A stretch of 12,303 nt of DNA. Origin: Pseudomonadota bacterium (lineage in GTDB: Bacteria > Pseudomonadota > Alphaproteobacteria > Sphingomonadales > Sphingomonadaceae). The notes beneath the pieces are model-generated. The model was not told where the DNA came from. It saw only the letters and a program-made list of their open reading frames with translations, and ran no database searches. Below are positions 6,423 through 12,303 of the stretch, in pieces (within the stretch, counting starts at the first letter, position 1; every line of letters begins with the position of its first letter). The stretch lies in NCBI GenBank assembly GCA_023433305.1, contig JAEZCZ010000129.1:1-12303 (forward strand). The letters are read 5' to 3'. A program made the position numbers and the translations under genes.

Positions 6423-6448
6423 GGCCGGGGTGTGCTACCACTCGGGCC
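6423..6448. promoter_or_regulatory. Very short divergent gap between the GNAT and asparaginase starts
   Basis: Only 26 bp separate the two start codons. Neither start has a recognisable Shine-Dalgarno. On plus, GTGCTACCA at 6432-6440 is a plausible weak -10 region ending about 8 nt before the asparaginase ATG, so that message would be leaderless or nearly so. A TTGAAC at 6404-6409 is too far away for a standard spacer. Any -35 elements must lie inside the opposing coding sequence. Confidence 0.35.
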
Positions 6449-7453
6449 ATGCTGACAAGATGGTTCCTGCCCTGCCTCGCCCTCGCCATCGCGTGGGCGC
6501 AGGGGGCGCAGGCGCAGGAAAGCGGAGCAATGCAGGACGGTAACTGGAGCATCGCCATTCACGGCGGCGCGGGGACGATGGCGCCCGACAAGATGAGCGA
6601 GGCCCAGCAGGCCGAATACCAGGCCGCGCTCGGGGCGGCGCTCGATGCGGGAGCCACCGTGCTCGCCGAGGGCGGCGCCGCTCTAGACGCGGTCGAGGCC
6701 GCGGTCATGGTGCTGGAGGACGATCCCCGGTTCAACGCCGGGCGCGGCGCGGTGTTCACCTACAATGGCGTCAACGAACTCGACGCCGCGATCATGGACG
6801 GCCGCGACCGCTCCGCCGGCGCGGTGACCGGGGTGACCCACGTAAGGAACCCGGTCCGCCTGGCGCGCGCGGTGATGGAGGATTCGCCGCACGTGTTCCT
6901 CAGCCGCGAAGGCGCCGAGGAGTTCGCGCGCGAGCAGGGCATCGAGATGGTCGATCCCGACTGGTTCGCCACGCCCGAGCGGTGGCGGCAGCTGCAGGAA
7001 CTGAAGGCGCGCAACCTCGGCTGGTTCGACGTCGACCTCAAGTACGGCACCGTCGGCGCGGTGGCGGTCGACCGCGAAGGTCACGTCGCCGCGGCCACTT
7101 CCACCGGCGGGCTGACCGGCAAGCGCTGGGGGCGGATCGGCGATTCGCCGGTGATCGGCGCGGGCAACTATGCCGACGATCGCGCCTGCGCGGTTTCGGC
7201 CACCGGGGCGGGCGAGTTCTTCATCCGCGCCGGCGTGGCGCACGAGATCTGCGCGCGGATGCGGCTGCTCGGCGAAAGCGCGCAAGCGGCCGCCGACGCG
7301 GTGATCGCCGAAGTCGGCGCGCTCGGCGGAGACGGCGGCGTGATCGTCGCCGCGCCCGACGGCACCACTGCCTTTTCGTTCAACACGCCGGGGATGTACC
7401 GGGGCCGGGCGGATAGCGCCGGTCTGCGCGAGGTGGCGATTTTCGGGCCGTAG
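6449..7453 (+). CDS. iaaA: Isoaspartyl peptidase / type-2 L-asparaginase, secreted (Ntn hydrolase)
   Basis: This 334-aa member of the plant-type asparaginase family removes L-isoaspartyl residues from dipeptides and hydrolyses L-asparagine. Residues 1-22 form a signal peptide (cleavage after AQA), so it should act in the periplasm. The mature protein starts with WSIAIHGGAG (33-42), then RFNAGRGAVFTYNG (94-107) and ELDAAIMDG (110-118). The autoproteolysis site is KYG|TVGAVA with Thr201 as the N-terminal nucleophile of the beta chain. The family motifs ATSTGGLTGKRWGRIGDSP (216-234) and GAGNYAD (237-243) follow. Alpha (about 23-200) and beta (201-334) chains of normal size are expected. The ATG at 6449 was chosen over an in-frame ATG at 6389 because it directly precedes the signal peptide and avoids overlap with the divergent GNAT gene. 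Symbol by family resemblance. Confidence 0.92.
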   Translation: MLTRWFLPCLALAIAWAQGAQAQESGAMQDGNWSIAIHGGAGTMAPDKMSEAQQAEYQAALGAALDAGATVLAEGGAALDAVEAAVMVLEDDPRFNAGRGAVFTYNGVNELDAAIMDGRDRSAGAVTGVTHVRNPVRLARAVMEDSPHVFLSREGAEEFAREQGIEMVDPDWFATPERWRQLQELKARNLGWFDVDLKYGTVGAVAVDREGHVAAATSTGGLTGKRWGRIGDSPVIGAGNYADDRACAVSATGAGEFFIRAGVAHEICARMRLLGESAQAAADAVIAEVGALGGDGGVIVAAPDGTTAFSFNTPGMYRGRADSAGLREVAIFGP

Positions 7454-7480
7454 GCAGCCAGTCGGTTCATCTCCCCCGCC

Positions 7481-7508
7481 TACTGCCTACTGCCTACTCA
7501 CTACTGCC
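7481..7508. repeat. Four tandem heptamers (TACTGCC) at a convergent gene junction
   Basis: TACTGCC occurs at 7481-7487, 7488-7494 and 7502-7508, with a diverged copy TACTCAC at 7495-7501. The array lies between the asparaginase gene end (7453) and the RDD gene. It includes the RDD stop (TAG at 7496-7494) and the codons for its last residues (GSSE). Since 7 is not a multiple of 3, gain or loss of a unit would change the RDD C-terminus. Confidence 0.75.
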
Positions 7509-8381
7509 CCCATCGAACTTGTCCTTCTTGCGCTTGCCGAAGCGCATGTCGCCTTCCAGTCGGCCGCGCAGCGCGGCGTAGAACGCTTCGAGGAAGGCGC
7601 GGTCGTCGCCATCGCCGGCCTCCCAGCCGATCTTCCGGCAGATCGCCTCGAGCACCTGGCGCTGGGCTTGCGGATTGCCATGCCGCAGCACTCGCTCGAG
7701 CACCTGCAGCTCATGCTCGCCATAGACCGAGAGCTCGGCCTCGCCGAACGGATAGGCTCTCGCCGGCGTCTCGCTGACCGACATCGCCGGCGGCAGCACG
7801 CGCCGCTCGGCTTCCACCACCCAGGTCCCGGCGACGAGGTCGCCCGCCCGCAGGTTGTCGCGGTTGAAGGCCGGGAACAGCACGAACAGGCAGAACCAGA
7901 TGCCGGCGGCGAATCCCATCGCACCGAGCTCGGAACCCAGTCCCGACAGGAGGAACAGCGCGGGCACGAAGACTTCGACGTCGCGCAGCAGGTTGCGCGC
8001 GATCACCGCCTCGGCGGTCAGGCGCCCCCCGCCGCGCGCCGCGACGCGGATGCCGAGCGCGCGCTTCCCCGGGGTCGCGCCGCGCGGACCGAGCTCGAAA
8101 TAGAGGAAGTAGCCGTAGCGAGCCAGGAACAGGACCAGGATCAGCACCACCGCCACGAGCTCGATCGCGGGCTCGGCGCTCGCCCGGTCGGCTTCGAACA
8201 CCCCGATGCCGAGCGCCAGCAGCGCCAGCAGCAGCAGGATGAGCGAGGTGACGATCAGCGCGAGGTCGAGCAGCAAGGCGCCGCCCCGGGCGCCGAGGCT
8301 GGCGATCGTGAGCGGCAGCGCGAGCCCTTCGGGGGTCACGAGCTCGCGGCGATTGCGCGGCAGGGGCGAGCGGGCACTCAC
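7494..8381 (-). CDS. RDD-family membrane protein with a long cytoplasmic C-terminal extension
   Basis: This 295-aa inner-membrane protein is of the RDD family, whose function is mostly unknown; some members have been linked to ion transport. The RDD region covers about residues 15-190. It has a first helix preceded by LGARGGALLLDLAL (29-42, with the conserved Arg and Asp), a second helix at about 73-96, the loop TPGKRALGIRV (103-113), RNLLRDVE (129-136), one or two further helices at about 137-171, and NRDNLRAGDLVAGTWVV (173-189). About 105 more residues follow, soluble and charged, ending in a Lys/Arg-rich FGKRKKDKF (281-289). The start is GTG at 8381-8379, overlapping the SpoIIM-like stop as GTGA, which indicates translational coupling. 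It is the last gene of the MoxR cluster here. Confidence 0.87.
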   Translation of the reverse strand: MSARSPLPRNRRELVTPEGLALPLTIASLGARGGALLLDLALIVTSLILLLLALLALGIGVFEADRASAEPAIELVAVVLILVLFLARYGYFLYFELGPRGATPGKRALGIRVAARGGGRLTAEAVIARNLLRDVEVFVPALFLLSGLGSELGAMGFAAGIWFCLFVLFPAFNRDNLRAGDLVAGTWVVEAERRVLPPAMSVSETPARAYPFGEAELSVYGEHELQVLERVLRHGNPQAQRQVLEAICRKIGWEAGDGDDRAFLEAFYAALRGRLEGDMRFGKRKKDKFDGGSSE

Positions 8382-9439
8382 GGCCGGGCCGCCTGCGCCC
8401 TGTCGCGCTTGCGCCCCATCAACGCGAACCACGCCAGCCAGAACGCGAGCATCGTCCCGCCGATCGCCCCGCGCGCGAGCGGGTCGGTCACGAGTTGCCG
8501 CGCATAGCTTTCGAGCAGCCCGGCGATGACCAGCATCAGCACGACCCCGGCCATGACTTGCGCGGCGCGGCGCCCGCTTGCGGCGGCTGCGGCGAGGACC
8601 GAGCGCTTGCCCGGCAAGGCCATCGAGCGGCCGATGTGCAGCCCCGCCGCGCCCGCCAGCAGAATGGCGAATATCTCGGTCGTGCCGTGGACCGAGAGCC
8701 AGGCGGCGAATTCCCAGCCGAGCCCGGCATCGACGAACAGCCACAGCATCGCCCCGAGCACGGCCATGTTGTAGACCAGCAGCAGCAGCGTCGGCACGCC
8801 GAACGCGAAGCCGAGCGCAAACGCGAGGATCGACACGCTGGCGTTGTTGGAGAACAGGTAGGCTGCGAAAACGGTCAGCCCTTCGCCGTCCTCCTGGCCG
8901 GACAGAGATTGGGCGAGCATCTCGCGCGTCGCACCGGGGCGGCGGGCGTCGGCGAACTGGCCGGGGACGAGCGCGTAGTACCAGTCGCTGTCGCGCGCGA
9001 CGAGCAGCCAGCCGACCACCGTGCCCGCCACCATCACCGCGAGCGCGATGCACAGCTCGAGCCAGATCGAGCGGACCGCCGCGCTCCATTCGCCGCCGAT
9101 GAAGCGCCTGAGCCACCCGAACAGCGACGTGCGCGGCCCGTAGACCTGGAACCAGGCGCGCCGCACCAGCGATTCGAGATAGGCGAGCGTGCCCGTGTCG
9201 AGCGAGGTCTCGCGCGCCACGGCGAGGCTCGAGGCCGCCTGGCGGTAGAGCACCGGCAGCGCGAGGAGGTCTTCGTCGGAAATTCGGCGAAGACGGTTCT
9301 TCTCGAGCGCGGTTACGATCGCGTCGAGCCGGCGCCAGTCGCTCTCGCGCTCGAGGCGGAAGCGGTCGGAACGCAGCGAGGCCGCCTCGATGTCGGGAAG
9401 CGGCGGCAACTCGGCTTTGCGGAAGAAGGACAGCGCCAC
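8378..9439 (-). CDS. SpoIIM-like (DUF95) integral membrane protein
   Basis: This 353-aa inner-membrane protein resembles stage II sporulation protein M. In this non-sporulating lineage the name only marks the family; its role is unknown. A soluble N-terminal part (1-122) is followed by a helix at about 124-147. A second membrane block contains LFSNNASVSILAFALGFAFG (195-214), VPTLLLLVYNMAVLGAMLWLF (215-235), the signature HGTTEIFAILLAGAAGLHIG (251-270), a helix at about 294-310, and a last one at about 325-341. The N..S...F..G and HG.xE patterns are typical of the family. The start is GTG at 9439-9437, with GGGGAGGA about 7 nt upstream. That ribosome site lies inside the edge of the hairpin repeat at 9448-9578. 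The stop overlaps the RDD start by 4 nt. Confidence 0.87.
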   Translation of the reverse strand: MALSFFRKAELPPLPDIEAASLRSDRFRLERESDWRRLDAIVTALEKNRLRRISDEDLLALPVLYRQAASSLAVARETSLDTGTLAYLESLVRRAWFQVYGPRTSLFGWLRRFIGGEWSAAVRSIWLELCIALAVMVAGTVVGWLLVARDSDWYYALVPGQFADARRPGATREMLAQSLSGQEDGEGLTVFAAYLFSNNASVSILAFALGFAFGVPTLLLLVYNMAVLGAMLWLFVDAGLGWEFAAWLSVHGTTEIFAILLAGAAGLHIGRSMALPGKRSVLAAAAASGRRAAQVMAGVVLMLVIAGLLESYARQLVTDPLARGAIGGTMLAFWLAWFALMGRKRDRAQAARP

Positions 9440-9447
9440 GCCTAGAT

Positions 9448-9578
9448 CCTCCCCGGAACGAGGAGGGGGGCCATGCGAAGCATGGTGGAGGGGGCTCTCG
9501 GCATACGCGGCGCCAGGGGGGCAGCCCCCTCCGTCAGCCGCCGTCGGCGTCTGCCACCTCCCCGCAAGCGGGGAGGAT
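9448..9578. repeat. REP-like intergenic hairpin element inside the MoxR operon
   Basis: About 130 bp fill most of the gap between the DUF58 stop and the SpoIIM-like start. The element opens with CCTCCCC (9448-9454) and closes with CCTCCCCGC-AA-GCGGGGAGG (9557-9576). Inside are CCATGC-GAA-GCATGG (9471-9485), a perfect 6-bp stem, and GGAGGGGGCT (9487-9496) pairing perfectly with AGCCCCCTCC (9523-9532), a 10-bp stem. This multi-hairpin layout is what I remember as a dispersed intergenic repeat of sphingomonad genomes; I cannot verify that here. It has no coding capacity of note. It may slow transcription or shield mRNA ends, and its edge contributes the ribosome binding site of the next gene. 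Confidence 0.75.
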
Positions 9579-9596
9579 GAGAAAGTGCGACGGCCA

Positions 9597-10919
9597 TCAA
9601 CCCACCGCCTCGGCGCGCTTTACCGCCAGGTAGCGATCGATCAGCCGGTGGCCGATCGCCTGCCAGGGCGCCTCGATCACGTCGACACCGAGCCGGCGCA
9701 GCCGCTGGAGCACGAGTGCGCGTTGCCGCGCGAGCCCCCCGGCCGCGACCGCCGTGGCGATGTCGCTCAGGTTCCCGGGCGAGGCCTCGGTCAGCTCGGC
9801 CAGCTCGACGTCTTCCATCGTCACGAAGATGACCAGATGGTGGCGCACCAGCCGCTCGATGCTCTCGACCATGAGCTCGGCGGAAGTCGTGTCGGTGAAG
9901 TCGGAGAACAGCACGATCAGCGACCGGCGCTTGAGCCGCGCGGTCAATGTTGCCAGCGCGAGCGTGAAATTGGGCTCGCGCGCAACGTAGTCGAGGCTGG
10001 CGGCGGCGATCTGCAGGCGATGGAAATGGCGCGAATCGAGCGCGAACGGCGTCATCAGCTCGGGCTTGTCGGCGAAGCCGAACAGCGCGACGCGGTCGCC
10101 GCCCTTGAGCGCCACGTAAGCCGCGGTCAGCGCGGCCGAGATCGCGCGGTCGATGCGCGGCAGGCCGTCGACCGGCTCGCACATCGCCTGGCCGCAATCG
10201 AACGCGAAGACGATCTGGTTGTCGCGCTCGGCCTCGTTCTCGCGGGCGTAGAGCCGGGTGTGGCGCGCGCTGGCCTTCCAGTCGATGCGCCGGCGGTCCA
10301 TGCCCGGCTCGTATTCGCTGAGCGCCTCGAACTGCGTCCCTTCGCCGCGAATGCGCCGGGCGACGAGCCCGAACTGCGCATCGCGCAGGAAAGCCTGCAG
10401 CGTGGGGGACCGGACCGGCGAAAGGTCCGGCCAGATGCGGATGGCGTCGCCGAGCAACCGGTGCGCCTGCCGATGCGCGAGGCCGAGAGGGCCGCTCCAG
10501 CGCAGCCACAAGTCGTGCAACTCGGCCGTGCCGCGGCGGGTCGGGGTGAGCTCGATCTCGCCGGTTCGGATGTCCGGAACCGGCCCGGCAACGAGCGGGA
10601 AGTTCGCAGTGCCATGCTCGCCGAGGCGCGGATCGAAGCCGAGTGCGGCCTCGGGCCGCGCGATGCGGCCGGCGAACTCCGCGTGGAGCGAGAGACGCAG
10701 CGGCTGGCCGACTTCGCCGTCGTCCGGATGATGCAGCTTGAGGTCGAGCAGGCGGCCTGCGAGCCATCCGTCGAGTCCCGTCGCCGCGAGCAGCACCGCC
10801 GCGAGAATGGGCGCCGCCAGCCACGCCCCGGGGGCCGTCGCCGCAATCACCACCGCAACCGGCGCGAACAGCGCCAGCAGGACGAGGGCGCGGGCCGAAG
10901 GGACGATGGGCGATTTCAT
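9597..10919 (-). CDS. DUF58 protein (von Willebrand-like domain, MoxR partner)
   Basis: This 440-aa protein probably sits in the inner membrane through two N-terminal helices (about 10-28 and 31-47). A beta-rich middle part follows, then the DUF58 signature YEPGMDRRRIDWKASARH (203-220) and a von Willebrand A-like fold from about 235. The metal-site loop reads FDCGQAM (240-246), so Asp241 is kept but the two serines of the classical DxSxS site are Gly and Ala. Later landmarks are GDRVALFGFAD (274-284) and LFSDFTDT (337-344). DUF58 proteins are encoded next to MoxR ATPases and are thought to be their adaptors or clients. The ATG at 10919 was chosen because MKSPIV directly precedes the first membrane helix; its ribosome site is weak. 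An in-frame upstream GTG at 10961 is less likely. Confidence 0.9.
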   Translation of the reverse strand: MKSPIVPSARALVLLALFAPVAVVIAATAPGAWLAAPILAAVLLAATGLDGWLAGRLLDLKLHHPDDGEVGQPLRLSLHAEFAGRIARPEAALGFDPRLGEHGTANFPLVAGPVPDIRTGEIELTPTRRGTAELHDLWLRWSGPLGLAHRQAHRLLGDAIRIWPDLSPVRSPTLQAFLRDAQFGLVARRIRGEGTQFEALSEYEPGMDRRRIDWKASARHTRLYARENEAERDNQIVFAFDCGQAMCEPVDGLPRIDRAISAALTAAYVALKGGDRVALFGFADKPELMTPFALDSRHFHRLQIAAASLDYVAREPNFTLALATLTARLKRRSLIVLFSDFTDTTSAELMVESIERLVRHHLVIFVTMEDVELAELTEASPGNLSDIATAVAAGGLARQRALVLQRLRRLGVDVIEAPWQAIGHRLIDRYLAVKRAEAVG

Positions 10920-11109
10920 GCAGCCGAGCGGGAGAGCATCTGTGCGCTCACAGGGGCACACAGAGGGCTGTGAACCCGGACAACCGGCTCGGCGGCGCTC
11001 GATTTCCGCCCGACGCGTGGGATGAGCGCCTTCGGCTCGAAGTCAATGTGCCTCCGTCCCTCTGCGAGCGCCGGAATTCTGCGTCTCCGTGTCTCCGCGT
11101 GACCCATAA
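10920..11109. repeat. 190-bp non-coding insert between the moxR and DUF58 genes, with short repeats
   Basis: The gap between the MoxR stop and the DUF58 start holds no recognisable gene. Near the MoxR end, an octamer of the form GYGTCTCC repeats at 11081-11088 and 11089-11096, followed by a diverged GCGTGACC. Near the DUF58 end, TCACAG (10948-10953) is mirrored by CTGTGA (10968-10973) with a 14-nt loop. Read on minus, the first part would encode HAETRRRR, a pattern I associate with purine-rich dispersed intergenic sequences. That link is recall, not evidence. The region may contain an internal promoter, but I could not identify one. Confidence 0.5.
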
Positions 11110-12080
<971 letters not shown>

Positions 12081-12084
<4 letters not shown>

Positions 12085-12303
12085 GGGGCAACGGTCCTTT
12101 CGATGGTCCTGAGCGCGCTCGCGGCGCGCAGCAATTCGGCGGGATGGCGGGCGCGGCGCAGCGCGTCGGCCCGTTCGAGATAGTCACCGGCCAGCCCCCG
12201 CGCGGCGAGCATGCGAGCAATGGCGGCATCGCGCGCCTCGGGGTCCGCGTCGCGAATGCCGAGAGCCGCGGCGATCCGGGCCGCCACGAGGGCGGCGTAG
12301 GGC
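12081..12303 (-). CDS. C-terminal fragment of the gene upstream of moxR (possibly DUF4350), cut by window edge
   Basis: The frame runs from the window edge to a TGA at 12083-12081 and gives about 74 residues, starting PYAALVAARIAAALG and ending ASALRTIERTVAP. It is Ala/Arg-rich and helical, with no membrane segment in the visible part. In related genomes the gene directly upstream of such a moxR is often a DUF4350 protein, and this tail is compatible with that, but the fragment is too short to be sure. It overlaps the MoxR start by 4 nt (ATGA), which puts it in the same operon. An internal GTG at 12287 is not taken as the start because the frame stays open to the edge. Confidence 0.7.

Noticed and set aside
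5407..6558. A 383-codon frame suggesting a fusion protein ending in a GNAT domain.
   Set aside because: Its first half is the YsnE-like gene read in the wrong frame; the GNAT fold begins only near 5949/5931.
7481..7508. Short repeat cluster considered as a CRISPR remnant.
   Set aside because: Units are 7 bp and directly adjacent, with no spacers and no cas genes.
7494..9116. A 540-codon frame suggesting a SpoIIM-RDD fusion.
   Set aside because: The first part is the SpoIIM-like gene out of frame. The GTGA overlap at 8378-8381 gives two separate proteins.
9448..9578. Hairpin element considered as an insertion-sequence remnant (MITE).
   Set aside because: No target-site duplication is evident and it consists of several internal hairpins instead of one pair of terminal inverted repeats; REP-like fits better.

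Overview
The window is GC-rich (roughly two thirds G+C by eye) and looks like a chromosomal segment of an alphaproteobacterium, most likely of the order Sphingomonadales. The reasons are the IspG N-terminus, the MoxR / DUF58 / SpoIIM-like / RDD gene order, a short-plug TonB-dependent receptor, and an intergenic hairpin repeat of a type I remember from sphingomonad genomes. This placement is by recall and was not searched. There are ten complete protein genes and two partial ones at the edges. I see no rRNA, tRNA, CRISPR array, transposase or phage gene.

Layout. (1) 1-122, minus: the first 40 codons of ispG (isoprenoid MEP pathway), cut by the window edge, with a leader region holding a tandem 9-bp repeat. 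(2) 324-1055, minus, and 1218-3158, plus: a divergent pair, a membrane-anchored LytTR regulator and a TonB-dependent receptor whose plug domain is about half size. They share a 162-bp palindrome-rich control region. (3) 3166-4740 and 4798-5295, minus: a PHBH-type FAD monooxygenase preceded by a small secreted protein of unknown function. (4) 5407-5949 and 5928-6422, minus: two overlapping GNAT acetyltransferases, divergent from (5) 6449-7453, plus: a secreted isoaspartyl peptidase / type-2 L-asparaginase. (6) 7494-12303, minus: an operon-like cluster read as [C-terminus of an upstream gene] - moxR-type ATPase - DUF58 - SpoIIM-like membrane protein - RDD membrane protein.

How they work together. 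In the MoxR cluster, two junctions overlap by 4 nt (ATGA, GTGA), which indicates translational coupling. The other two junctions are opened by 157-190 bp of repeat-like sequence. MoxR ATPases paired with von Willebrand-like DUF58 proteins are thought to act as chaperone or metal-insertion systems at the envelope, and the SpoIIM-like and RDD proteins would be their membrane partners. The LytTR/receptor pair looks like a self-contained outer-membrane uptake or sensing unit with its own membrane regulator. It is the best candidate here for a poorly described system. The remaining genes are accessory metabolism with no obvious common pathway.
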